From IMG/VR virus record IMGVR_UViG_3300009093_000086, positions 1 to 36,495 of that record: 36,495 nucleotides of DNA, one strand, 5' to 3'. The notes under the pieces were generated by a model. The model worked only from the letters and a program-made list of their open reading frames with translations, ran no database searches and was not told the origin of the DNA. This stretch comes from a virus. The translations under genes were made by a program, and so were the position numbers. Of the stretch, positions 24,021-31,930 are shown in pieces. Every line of letters begins with the position of its first letter. Position 1 is the first letter of the stretch.

Positions 24021-26124
24021 ACTTCGCCAACGTCAGATGATTTGCTGGAAGTGCGCCCAGCGCGACCGCACAAGCCCCAACCGCGATTCATGCAGGGCCG
24101 GCGGCTTGTCCAGCGAGCATGCGCAGAAAGATACTTGCCCGCTTGGCTTGCATGTTCCACCACCGCCGCCAGCGCCGGAACTGGTGTGGAATCACATCAA
24201 GGGGCCGTGGAAAAGATTAAAAGTATATTGGGCGCAATACCCGGAAGTGCAGGCAGTATATCGCCGGGCCATGGCCGACGCCGCCAACGCGATTCCAGCC
24301 TACCACGACGACGCCCAGGGCCGCGGCATTCTGATTTGCGGGGGCGGATCTTATGCTTTCTCCGCGCTGATAACGCTGGCCATGATCCGACACACCGGCT
24401 GTACGTTGCCGGTTGAGATTTGGGGATTCGATGCCAGCGAGTTTCCCGACTGGTTTGCGCAGGAAACAGCGAAGCTTGGCGCCACGCTCCATCGAGCAGA
24501 CGAATTTTATTCAATCGATCCGGTGCGCGGCATCTATGACCGCGACAAGGGCTGGACGCTCAAAGCCTACGCCATCCTTCATTCCCGCTTCCGCGAGATT
24601 CTTTACCTTGACGCCGACTCTTACCCCGTCCGCGATCCGTCTGACTTGTTTGAGCGCCCCGAGTATATAGAGCACGGCGCGATCTTCTGGCCCGACACCC
24701 CAGACACCGGCGGGACCGACTTCCCCGAATCAGTGTGGCAGACGATCGGCATCACGCCCAGGTCGGAGCCGGAGTTTGAGGCCGGCCAATTCATCATCGA
24801 TAAGGCGCGCTGCTGGACGGCGCTGCGCCTCTTGAACTGGATGAACCAGCACAGCGACTTTTACTATTGGTTCGATCGGCAACACGCCTACGGAGATAAA
24901 TCGGTCACACATTTAGCTTGGCGATATTTGGGCATGGATTATGGAATGCCCGCGAAGCGCCCCGATTATCTTGAACCCGCGATGGTTCAGTACGACTTTG
25001 CCGACAAGCCCATTTTCGTTCACCGAGTCAAAGGAAAATTCACGCCGATCGAGAGTCTCGACCAATACGCAGTTTTCAAAACGACGCACCAATTGCCCGA
25101 CCGATACAACTCCGCTCTACCACTTGAGGAAGTGGCTTGGGAGATTGAAGGGCGATATCTGCCGCTGGTGCCCAAGCCCGAGCCGAAAAAGAAAGTAGTC
25201 CTGCCGCCCTCATCATCGTGGGGAACAGCGCTCTGGGATATGCTTCACCGCCGGCCGATCAGTTGCGACGACTTGGCCAGGGAGAAAACTTGGCTCAGGT
25301 TGTTTGCCCGAAAGATTCCGTGCGGCGACTGCCAGGGGCATTGGAATAAGATCGTTGAGGCGCACCCGCCCGACCTTTCCAGCCACTTCGCTTATGCCCA
25401 CTGGACGCACGATCGGCAAAACGATGTGAATACCAGCATCGGCAAACCGATTAAGAACTGGTTTGACGCCGCGATGGAGCGCGAGTGGTGGAAGGTCACA
25501 GATGGGATGCCCACGCGCCTTGCGATTGCCACGCTTTGGACCGAAAGCATTGTTGACGTTACACGCATCACCTTGCCCACCAAGCGCCGCTATGCCGTCA
25601 AATGGGGCTTGCCCTACATCGAGCACTATGGCGTGATCCGATTGGAACGCCCGCCGGCATGGAGCAAGCTGTCGCTGCTGATCAACCACTTGCCGAAATA
25701 TGACTGGATTTTCTGGACGGACGCCGATGCTCTGTTTATGCAGGATCAAACCGACCTGCGCGACATGCTGGACGACAGCGCGGACCTGATTTGGACTGAG
25801 GACCACAACGGGCCGAACACCGGTGCATTTTACATCCGAAATACGCCAGCCAGCATCGACCTGTTGACGCGAGCGGATGCGCTATTCAATCAGCTTTCAC
25901 AGACCGACCGCCAGGGACGTTTCCGGGGCTTGTGGGAACAAGGAGCCATCCGCTATGTGATTGAGGAACAGCTTGCGGCCGTGAAGGTCAAGACGCTGCC
26001 GAAGCGATCTATCAACGCCTACGAAGTGGACTACGAAACCGGGGACTTGATTGTGCATTTCCCGGCACACGACAAGATGGAACGCATTAAGAAATTTCTT
26101 GATGCCCGCGCAGCCGCTGCCTAA
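24010..26124 (+). CDS. Fusion: GT71-like glycosyltransferase, ERV/ALR thiol oxidase, GT34-like glycosyltransferase
   Basis: The 704-residue protein has four parts. Residues 12-43 hold a Cys cluster (C12-x2-C15-x12-C28-x14-C43). Residues about 100-350 resemble MNN1-type mannosyltransferases, with GILICGGG (106-113) and D201-A-D203 in ILYLDADSYP. Residues about 400-485 match ERV/ALR FAD-dependent sulfhydryl oxidases: W404-GTALW, C438-GDC-441 in KIPCGDCQGHW, and H467/N471/VN474 in HDRQNDVNTSIGKP. Residues about 510-690 resemble GMA12/MNN10-type transferases, with D571-A-D573 in WIFWTDADALF. No signal or membrane segment is seen. The usual second structural Cys pair of ERV proteins is absent; the N-terminal CxxC might be the shuttle. 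Confidence 0.75.
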   Translation: MPLELRQRQMICWKCAQRDRTSPNRDSCRAGGLSSEHAQKDTCPLGLHVPPPPPAPELVWNHIKGPWKRLKVYWAQYPEVQAVYRRAMADAANAIPAYHDDAQGRGILICGGGSYAFSALITLAMIRHTGCTLPVEIWGFDASEFPDWFAQETAKLGATLHRADEFYSIDPVRGIYDRDKGWTLKAYAILHSRFREILYLDADSYPVRDPSDLFERPEYIEHGAIFWPDTPDTGGTDFPESVWQTIGITPRSEPEFEAGQFIIDKARCWTALRLLNWMNQHSDFYYWFDRQHAYGDKSVTHLAWRYLGMDYGMPAKRPDYLEPAMVQYDFADKPIFVHRVKGKFTPIESLDQYAVFKTTHQLPDRYNSALPLEEVAWEIEGRYLPLVPKPEPKKKVVLPPSSSWGTALWDMLHRRPISCDDLAREKTWLRLFARKIPCGDCQGHWNKIVEAHPPDLSSHFAYAHWTHDRQNDVNTSIGKPIKNWFDAAMEREWWKVTDGMPTRLAIATLWTESIVDVTRITLPTKRRYAVKWGLPYIEHYGVIRLERPPAWSKLSLLINHLPKYDWIFWTDADALFMQDQTDLRDMLDDSADLIWTEDHNGPNTGAFYIRNTPASIDLLTRADALFNQLSQTDRQGRFRGLWEQGAIRYVIEEQLAAVKVKTLPKRSINAYEVDYETGDLIVHFPAHDKMERIKKFLDARAAAA

Positions 26125-26169
26125 TCTGCCACTTCTTGCGTTCGATAAATCAATCGATAGTATTCGTGC

Positions 26170-26225
26170 GTCGGCGGTTCCCCGGTGAAGTTCCCCCCCC
26201 TTCTTCACCACCCGCCGACTTTTTT
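26170..26225 (+). terminator. Strong terminator closing the late unit
   Basis: The outer stem GTCGGCGG (26170-26177) pairs with CCGCCGAC (26212-26219). The inner stem GGTGAA (26184-26189) pairs with TTCACC (26204-26209) around a C-rich loop. TTTTTT (26220-26225) follows. It lies 45 bp after the fusion gene and separates the structural genes from the next unit. Confidence 0.88.
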
Positions 26226-26268
26226 ATTGCGCCTCAGAAACACGTCTAAAGGCGCGCCTAGCTTAAAA

Positions 26269-27102
26269 ATGTCGATCGCTCTGGAAAAAGTTTGCCCATG
26301 GGATGCGATGCTTCCCGTTTGGACTAATGAGTCCCCGGTGGAGCTCTTCGCGCTCTTCCAGCGCCATCAAGCTCGCACCCTCGACGGCCCAGGCCTTGAA
26401 CGATACAGCCAGCTCCTGATGGGGGTGATTTCTTTGCAGTTCGCGCGCTATAAATGGCGAAAGAGTCTCCGATACGTATCTCTTGATGCCAGGGACGTTG
26501 CCCAGGATACGCTCGTTCATCTCCTCCGAAAAACGGGAGTGATGCAGATCCAGCACCCATGCTGGCGCGTGCTGATAAAAGTCCTCAACCAGGCCATTTA
26601 TTGGCATGTGATGTCGGCGGTTCAAGGGAAGCAACGCGGTAAAGTTAAGGTGCTGACAGCTTCCGACTACTACAAGGACAACGGACGCCCACCGGATGAA
26701 CCCGATCCCCGATCGATTGTTGAACATGAACCTGAATTCGACGCACACGCCTTCAAACGTGATTTAGTTGGGCTGCTCTCGAGCCCACAGATGCTCCGCC
26801 AAATGGTGCGAGGCATCCATGGTGCCAAAAGGCTCAGGCAAAAGATTCGACAGGCCTACCCCGAGATCATCATTGAAATACTCCGGACGAAATGGTGCTC
26901 TGACAAATTGAGTCGTCTAAATCTGGATGCTGAAATCCACGCGATCATCAAAGCCCGTCTTCGCCGGCAAATCGAAGCTCACATCAAAGCGCAAGCTAGC
27001 TCCCCAACTCAGTCCATACAAGCGGGGCCGGATCGTCCTTCAGATGCTTACCGAATGGTTTGCCCAGCAAGGATCCATCCGGCCGCGGCATTCTGCCATT
27101 GA
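26269..27102 (+). CDS. Sigma-70-like protein
   Basis: This protein of about 277 residues starts from ATG 26269; the frame is open to 26185, but that part lies in the terminator. Residues 45-110 fit sigma region 2: LERYSQLLMGVISLQFARYK, then LDARDVAQDTLVHLLRKTG and LNQAIYWHVMSAVQGKQRG. 'DVAQD.L..LL' is the helix pattern of ECF-type sigma factors. The C-terminal half (LRRQIEAHIKAQ at its end) could be a degenerate region 4. It may redirect RNA polymerase to a subset of genes. It heads a unit of three genes after the terminator. A non-sigma HTH role remains possible. Confidence 0.5.
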   Translation: MSIALEKVCPWDAMLPVWTNESPVELFALFQRHQARTLDGPGLERYSQLLMGVISLQFARYKWRKSLRYVSLDARDVAQDTLVHLLRKTGVMQIQHPCWRVLIKVLNQAIYWHVMSAVQGKQRGKVKVLTASDYYKDNGRPPDEPDPRSIVEHEPEFDAHAFKRDLVGLLSSPQMLRQMVRGIHGAKRLRQKIRQAYPEIIIEILRTKWCSDKLSRLNLDAEIHAIIKARLRRQIEAHIKAQASSPTQSIQAGPDRPSDAYRMVCPARIHPAAAFCH

Positions 27103-27298
27103 GTTTATGCGCGCACACGCCGGTTGCCTCATCGTGATCCCGCCGAGCCCAATCATCGAAACGCTGGTCATCAGTCACCAGAGCGAAGCTGTACCGCCCG
27201 GTCCGAGGCGAGGCGCCAATCATCGAAGGCTCGCGGAACTGCACAACAAGAATCCCCAGGATTTGAGAAAAGCCATCAGCGCGTCTAATGCTCCATGA
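27044..27298 (+). CDS. Small protein between sigma-like and exported protein genes
   Basis: The 84-residue frame starts inside the end of the sigma-like gene and ends in an ATGA overlap with the start of the next gene. Both overlaps suit coupled translation and are the main support. The sequence has a short helix (TEWFAQQGSIRPRHSAIEFM), a hydrophobic strand (CLIVIPPSPIIETLVIS) and a basic end. The family is unknown. Confidence 0.4.
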   Translation: MLTEWFAQQGSIRPRHSAIEFMRAHAGCLIVIPPSPIIETLVISHQSEAVPPGPRRGANHRRLAELHNKNPQDLRKAISASNAP

Positions 27299-30027
27299 AT
27301 TGGAAATTCAAAGTCGGCTTCGCCGCCGTCCTGATCGGCTGTCTGTCTGCGCTGAGTTTTGGCGCAACCGGCGACATCACCCAAGCGATCATCGACCCCA
27401 ATGCGTTCGTAGCTCACATCAAGATCTCCGGTGAAGCTCCGGGCGGTACTTACTCATTTGGCACCGCGCCCGGCTCAGCCAAGGCAGTCTTCACCGTCGT
27501 CTCTAAAGGTTTCGATAGCGCGGGCAATGCGACCACAAAGACGCGCACGCTCTACGCCACGCGCCAAATGCTCCAGCCGACCGGCAGCGGCTCAATTGCC
27601 ATGTCGGCCGTGCAAATTGGCCCGGTCACTGGCGGCGGCATCTTTGCTGACGGCGACAGTATCAGCCAGCCCAGCACCGGCGCAACCGCCGTTGTCGATT
27701 CAAATTGCCCCTGCTCCCCGCTCTTAATCAGGAATATCACCGGCTCCCCCAGCAGCTCCGGCCCCTGGACTGATGGAACGACAGGCGCGACTGCCACGCC
27801 GACAACCGCGCCGACCGTCTACACCGGCTCACCCGTTCGCGAGGGCATCGACGGCTCAGACGTTTGGATTGCCGTCAGCCTATCCGATTTCGTATACAGC
27901 AAGGACAACACGGGGGCGGGCAATTCTGGAACCGCCCCAACCGTCACGATTGCCAGCGGCATCTACACCAATGGCACTGCGAGTAATGCTGTTACCGGCC
28001 TCGTTTGCACGAATGAATCGACCCTCAGTTATCCGCAGTGTGTGGGTCAGTGGTGCATTGAAGGCGGCTCGCCTTTTGGTGGTGCGCTCGACTTGGAAAT
28101 GTTCGGCGTGCATCGCAGCGCCGGCAATGGCCAACCGCTCGCATGCGTGATCTTCAGCGCCGCCGACTCGCACGCCCATACCGTCACGGCCACGGTAACG
28201 GCAATGGCCAAGTCGGCGGCCGCCGATGCCACGCCAGTCTACAAGACGACGATCAACGCCAGCAGCTTCACGCAGGGCGATGACGTTGTCTGCAATTGGA
28301 AAGCTTTTCCAAATGTCGGCGACTCAGGCAGTGTTTTGGACACGAGCGCGGGCCCCGCCTGGCCGCAGTTCAACGCGAGCGGCGCGCCGAGTTTGGGCCC
28401 GGTCAACTTCAAAGCGAACGCCGCCGGCACTTACAGCCAGCCGGTTGTAGTCGTCGATCCGAACTCGAGTATCGCCGGTGCGGTAACTGGCACATTCGCC
28501 GATCATGACGTACTCACGCAAGGCACCACTGGCGCGACCTGTCACGTAACCGGCAATCAGAATGCTTCGCCAGTGAAGGTGTCGCTCGTCGTCGGCTCGC
28601 CAGATGCGATTGCGGCGCACGTCTGGACAGGCCCAAATGGAACTATCGCACCATCTGCCGTGCCGGTTTCCAATGCGTCCGGCGGCACGGTCTACAGCGA
28701 CTCCAATCACACTCCCGGCATCGGCGTAGGCGGCAGCCCTGGCACCTATTCGACGGTGAGTGTGGCGATTGCAAATGGGGTCAATTACAACAACGCCAAC
28801 AATGGGCGCAACAATGCCGATGGCTTGACGGTCTACATTCTCGGTGGCGACTACGCGACCGGCGATCAGACCGCGACCACTATCAGCACAACTTATTGCA
28901 CCGTCGCACCATTTCCTGGCGTGCCAAATGGCGAATGCCGAATCGTCGGCGAACTGGCTCTCAATCCATTTGGTCCGACCTTGATGAAATTCAAGGGCTT
29001 GGACCTTGATCCGATCTCCGATTACATTTTCTCGGACAATTGGGGACTCTGGATTGATGGATGCCGGATCAACGGCACCGCGAAGCCCGGCTCACTGATT
29101 TCATGGGAAGCGGCCCGACTCACAGCGACAAACAACACGTCGGCGAATCTCAATTATCCAATCATCCCTTTTGGCGGATCGAATTTCCCTAATTTACTCC
29201 GCGGCAACAGCTTTACCGGCATCACCGCCAGCGGGTCCGGTCAATGCGTGGTCGGAAACACGTTCGACCAAGCTTCCAGCGCCAACAGCCAAGTAGCCAG
29301 CCCCGGCATCGGCGACGGCAGCCTGTTCGCCTACAACAAAGTTCAAGCATACGGGACTGCATACATCGCCCAGGCAGCATGTACGCAGGGCGTGGCGGTT
29401 TGCTGCAATCTGTTTGAGATCCTCGGCACCGCCAACCCGGCCGGCACTTCGATCTTTGCCGACGGCAATACCGCAGCATCGAACAACTTCCTTTTCATCG
29501 ACAACACCGTAGCCGGCACGAGGAGCAATACCGGATACAACGATGAACTGCCGCCCGCGCTCCGCATCAATTTCTACTTCAACAGCAATAGCTGCTTCTG
29601 GTTGCCGGTCAAAACCGACACTTTCAATCAAACCGCAGCGTCAGAAGGCTTAAACCCGACACGCATCAAAAATTGGAGCGTGTACTACGGCGCGGGATTC
29701 CTTCACAACAATTCAGAGGACGTTACCGATAACGGCAGCTTCGCACCGGCCTATTTCGGCATCGACGGCACGAGGGCCACGGCCGCGGGATACGCCAGCG
29801 ACAAGAGCGGGACCGGAGGCGGGAATGGAAACTATGTGCCCGCCGTCGGATCCACATTGATCGGCCGGGTTCCTTTGGCAGACCAGGCATTCACTTACGA
29901 CCTTGCTGGCAATGCGAGAGGATCGACCACGGCTATCGGCGCATTTGCAGCCGCCAATGAAGCCGCGGCCACAGGAAACCAACCTAGAAATAACCGGATC
30001 AACATTGGTGTTCGAATTGGATTGTGA
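27295..30027 (+). CDS. Exported fibre-like protein with Cys residues
   Basis: The 910-residue protein opens with a basic tip and hydrophobic core (MNWKFKVGFAAVLIGCLSAL) followed by SFGA-TGD, a likely signal peptide. L-I-G-Cys16 is also a possible lipobox. The remainder is strand-rich and Gly/Ser/Thr/Asn-rich. Two repeat modules (GIFADGDSISQPSTGATA and GTFADHDVLTQGTTGATC) recur. The C-terminal half (LTVYILGGDYATGDQTATTI, then NGTAKPGS, GNTFDQ and NNFLFIDNTV) looks like a right-handed beta helix. It has about 17 Cys, including NCPC and a VCCN pair. Export is unusual for a phage virion protein. It may be a surface protein made by the lysogen, or a spike. Confidence 0.6.
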   Translation: MNWKFKVGFAAVLIGCLSALSFGATGDITQAIIDPNAFVAHIKISGEAPGGTYSFGTAPGSAKAVFTVVSKGFDSAGNATTKTRTLYATRQMLQPTGSGSIAMSAVQIGPVTGGGIFADGDSISQPSTGATAVVDSNCPCSPLLIRNITGSPSSSGPWTDGTTGATATPTTAPTVYTGSPVREGIDGSDVWIAVSLSDFVYSKDNTGAGNSGTAPTVTIASGIYTNGTASNAVTGLVCTNESTLSYPQCVGQWCIEGGSPFGGALDLEMFGVHRSAGNGQPLACVIFSAADSHAHTVTATVTAMAKSAAADATPVYKTTINASSFTQGDDVVCNWKAFPNVGDSGSVLDTSAGPAWPQFNASGAPSLGPVNFKANAAGTYSQPVVVVDPNSSIAGAVTGTFADHDVLTQGTTGATCHVTGNQNASPVKVSLVVGSPDAIAAHVWTGPNGTIAPSAVPVSNASGGTVYSDSNHTPGIGVGGSPGTYSTVSVAIANGVNYNNANNGRNNADGLTVYILGGDYATGDQTATTISTTYCTVAPFPGVPNGECRIVGELALNPFGPTLMKFKGLDLDPISDYIFSDNWGLWIDGCRINGTAKPGSLISWEAARLTATNNTSANLNYPIIPFGGSNFPNLLRGNSFTGITASGSGQCVVGNTFDQASSANSQVASPGIGDGSLFAYNKVQAYGTAYIAQAACTQGVAVCCNLFEILGTANPAGTSIFADGNTAASNNFLFIDNTVAGTRSNTGYNDELPPALRINFYFNSNSCFWLPVKTDTFNQTAASEGLNPTRIKNWSVYYGAGFLHNNSEDVTDNGSFAPAYFGIDGTRATAAGYASDKSGTGGGNGNYVPAVGSTLIGRVPLADQAFTYDLAGNARGSTTAIGAFAAANEAAATGNQPRNNRINIGVRIGL

Positions 30028-30092
30028 TGTAAACATCATCACGTCGCCCCACGCTCCCGGTCACTGGCAGCTTCTCTTCACTGATCAAAACA

Positions 30093-30124
30093 AAAACGCC
30101 TCTCCAATTTTGGAAAGGCGTTTT
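30093..30124. terminator. Bidirectional terminator between convergent units
   Basis: AAAACGCC (30093-30100) pairs with GGCGTTTT (30117-30124), with an inner partial stem around CCAATTTTGG. T-rich flanks occur on both strands. It sits 65 bp past the exported-protein gene and 23 bp before the end of the leftward annealing-protein gene, so it would stop transcripts from both sides. Confidence 0.85.
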
Positions 30125-30146
30125 CGCTAGACTGAATCAGTCTCCA

Positions 30147-31091
30147 TCAGGGGGCTTCGCTCCCGTCGGGGCGGTTAAAGTATTCATTGATCCAAGGCTG
30201 CATGGGATTGTGCTGTTCCAGCAGATCGTCGATTGCTTTCGAGTAGAAGCCTTCAGTGTTCTTTGCATAAAGCATTGGATATTTCTCTCTGAAGTGTTCT
30301 ATGAGCTGGTTTCGCCGGCCAGGATCATGGAACCCCAATTTAATCAGTTGCTGGCGGAACCATCGTGCCCCAGACGATGACGCTTTTTCATCGATCGCTT
30401 GGGGTGAGAGAACCGGCCCTTTAGGCCGATCGTTCTTCGGATCGCGCGCGTCAAACAGATCGGCAAACGCACGGCGAATCAAATGACGCTCCGCACGAGC
30501 CGCCATCGCCGCAGCCGACTCCCGTTCACCCCGCCGATATGCGATTGAATACAAAGGGCCTTCCATGCCCCGGCGCACGACCCCAACGCGCGCGGCCGCG
30601 GGGTCGGTCGCATTACCCCAGAAATTCACCCATTTCCCGTCCTCACCCGCCCATTCAGGTGCGGTCATTTTCAGCAATTCGCCAGATTTTATCGCGATAG
30701 CCAGCCTTCCACGGGGGCTCACCTTCACGCGAATCGAATCACCATCCAACGTGGCAGACACGTATTGGCTGAAGGGGTCCAGCGCGCGCTCGCGGCAAAT
30801 TGCCAGGAATTCCTCGAATTGAACCACATTCAGATGGGGGAATCGGCTGCGTAGTCGTTCTCTCGCCGTCGCCGCGGTGTCAGATGCTTGGATCCCGTTG
30901 CCAACTTCTTGCAAGAACACGCTGTAGGCCTCATGCAGGGCCGCATCCGGTACTCCGGTGGAGTTCGCGACATCCGCTATTGAGAAGTAATGCACTTGGT
31001 CAATCTCCCGATCTTTAAGTTCCGGATCGACTGGAAGGATGGGAGTGAAAAAGCCGCCGACGCAAAGAAAGGTTGCTCTGATTTCTGACAT
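30147..31091 (-). CDS. Redbeta/Bet-like single-strand annealing protein
   Basis: This 314-residue protein from ATG 31091 (AAGGA upstream) matches the phage Bet/RecT superfamily: FEEFLAICRERALDPFSQYV, SIRVKVSPRGRLAIAIKSGE, APEWAGEDGKWVNFW, and ARVGVVRRGMEGPLYSIAYR, with AERHLIRRAFADLFD after them. Such proteins anneal single strands and support recombination and replication of phage DNA. The frame is open upstream to 31571, but that part is translation of the adjacent gene's antisense and unlike coding sequence. No exonuclease partner is seen next to it. It is the second gene of the leftward early operon, after the HTH protein. Confidence 0.8.
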   Translation of the reverse strand: MSEIRATFLCVGGFFTPILPVDPELKDREIDQVHYFSIADVANSTGVPDAALHEAYSVFLQEVGNGIQASDTAATARERLRSRFPHLNVVQFEEFLAICRERALDPFSQYVSATLDGDSIRVKVSPRGRLAIAIKSGELLKMTAPEWAGEDGKWVNFWGNATDPAAARVGVVRRGMEGPLYSIAYRRGERESAAAMAARAERHLIRRAFADLFDARDPKNDRPKGPVLSPQAIDEKASSSGARWFRQQLIKLGFHDPGRRNQLIEHFREKYPMLYAKNTEGFYSKAIDDLLEQHNPMQPWINEYFNRPDGSEAP

Positions 31092-31121
31092 GGTTGTGGT
31101 CCTTTTTGTGAATCCTGGAAT

Positions 31122-31160
31122 CGCGCGCGGCGCGCTCACCGCAAGCGCGCCGCCGCGCGC
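31122..31160 (-). promoter_or_regulatory. Very GC-rich hairpin between two early genes
   Basis: GCGCGCGGCGCGC pairs, with a three-base bulge, with GCGCGCCGCCGCGCGC around a short loop. It starts two bases after the HTH gene and ends about 30 bp before the Bet start. No U run follows. It may slow the polymerase or act as a processing site that separates expression of the two genes. Confidence 0.45.
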
Positions 31161-31161
31161 T

Positions 31162-31785
31162 CTACGCCACCGACACGGCCGTTTCGATGTATTGCCGAAG
31201 TGCGGCCACTTGAACGCAGCGGCGCACGCCAGAAATCTGGAAGATCGGGACGGTTGGAATCTCAGAACGCGCGATGATCTTATGCATGGTCCGTTGGGCC
31301 ATGCCGCTGATCTTGGCGGCGTAGGACACATCGACGATCGCCGTCGGCTCCAACGTTGCCAGTATCCCCTTTCGCAGTCGCGCCTTGAGGATGCTTGCTT
31401 TGGCGATGATATTTGGATGAACGGCTTTTGCTCCGGGAGCTGGGCGCCGCTTCTCGCGCTGGACCTTCTCTTCACGCGTCGTGATGTGCATGCGGCTGGG
31501 TGGGATGGGCCGGCCGGCTTCGATCGCATCCACGATTTCCAGCCAGCGCCGCACCGCCGCCATTCGAGCATAAGGCGTGCGAGGCCTGGTCAACCGCAAC
31601 CCCCGCCGCTCGGCCTCTGCCGCCTCGTCGCGCGCAAAGTCGATCGCCGTGCGAGGCGCTGGCTGGTCCAGTTCGTTCTCAAACCACTGGAGAGCCAACC
31701 CTTCAGCTTCTGCCGCTGCGTCGATCGACAGGCGATATAAAGAAGTTGATGCCCCTTTCGCGGGGCCCGCTAAAGTAGATACCAT
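31162..31785 (-). CDS. Early HTH protein, probable phage regulator
   Basis: This 207-residue protein from ATG 31785 has a clear ribosome site (AAGGAG, six bases). Its C-terminal part, about residues 145-200, has AAKISGMAQRTMHKIIARSE, then VPIFQISGVRRCVQVAALRQ, the pattern of a MerR/excisionase-type HTH with wing. The N-terminal half is helical and charged, with a basic middle (TTREEKVQREKRRPAPGAKA). It is the first gene behind the leftward early promoter, the position of Cro or N in lambda. Its exact role is unknown. GC-rich repeats around its start may form alternative hairpins. Confidence 0.65.
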   Translation of the reverse strand: MVSTLAGPAKGASTSLYRLSIDAAAEAEGLALQWFENELDQPAPRTAIDFARDEAAEAERRGLRLTRPRTPYARMAAVRRWLEIVDAIEAGRPIPPSRMHITTREEKVQREKRRPAPGAKAVHPNIIAKASILKARLRKGILATLEPTAIVDVSYAAKISGMAQRTMHKIIARSEIPTVPIFQISGVRRCVQVAALRQYIETAVSVA

Positions 31786-31841
31786 GGGGACTCCTTGTTG
31801 GCCCCGCGTCGGCTGTCTGCCAAGATTCACCTTCGCGGGGC
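31759..31841 (-). promoter_or_regulatory. Alternative hairpins around the early HTH start
   Basis: CGCGGGGC occurs at 31759-31766 and 31834-31841, with its complement GCCCCGCG at 31801-31808 between them. In the leftward message, the middle copy can pair with the upstream copy, leaving the ribosome site free, or with the downstream copy, closing the ribosome site and ATG in a loop. This would be a simple translation switch. It is inferred from base pairing alone. Confidence 0.45.
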
Positions 31842-31859
31842 TGACTTTATTTGAGCTCC

Positions 31860-31887
31860 ATTGTAAAAATACATTTTGACAAGTCAA
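31860..31887 (-). promoter_or_regulatory. Leftward early promoter
   Basis: On the minus strand, TTGACT (31887-31882) is followed after 16 bases by TACAAT (31865-31860), close to sigma-70 consensus. Transcription would start near 31853 and run into the HTH and Bet genes. The -35 box lies in the right arm of the central palindrome, so the repressor should block it. Confidence 0.75.
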
Positions 31888-31897
31888 GTTGTATTTT
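31866..31897. promoter_or_regulatory. 32-bp imperfect palindrome: central operator
   Basis: AAAATACA (31866-31873) pairs with TGTATTTT (31890-31897), and TTGAC (31876-31880) pairs with GTCAA (31883-31887) around AA; two bases per arm do not match. The site covers the -35 boxes of both divergent promoters. It is the best candidate operator for the small repressor encoded to the right. Confidence 0.7.
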
Positions 31898-31924
31898 GAC
31901 AAAAATATGGACCTTCGATATAAT
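31896..31924 (+). promoter_or_regulatory. Repressor promoter, perfect consensus
   Basis: TTGACA (31896-31901), a 17-base spacer and TATAAT (31919-31924) give an exact sigma-70 consensus. The expected start point, about seven bases past the -10 box, coincides with GTG 31931 of the repressor. Confidence 0.85.
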
Positions 31925-31930
31925 TCACCC

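Noticed and set aside
31092-31571. N-terminal extension of the Bet-like protein to a start at 31571
   Set aside because: This part overlaps the HTH gene in another frame and is Arg/Ser/Pro-rich; ATG 31091 has a ribosome site and begins the family match.
31889-31930. ATG starts of the repressor at 31889 and 31907
   Set aside because: Both lie upstream of the -10 box of the perfect promoter and would not be on its transcript.
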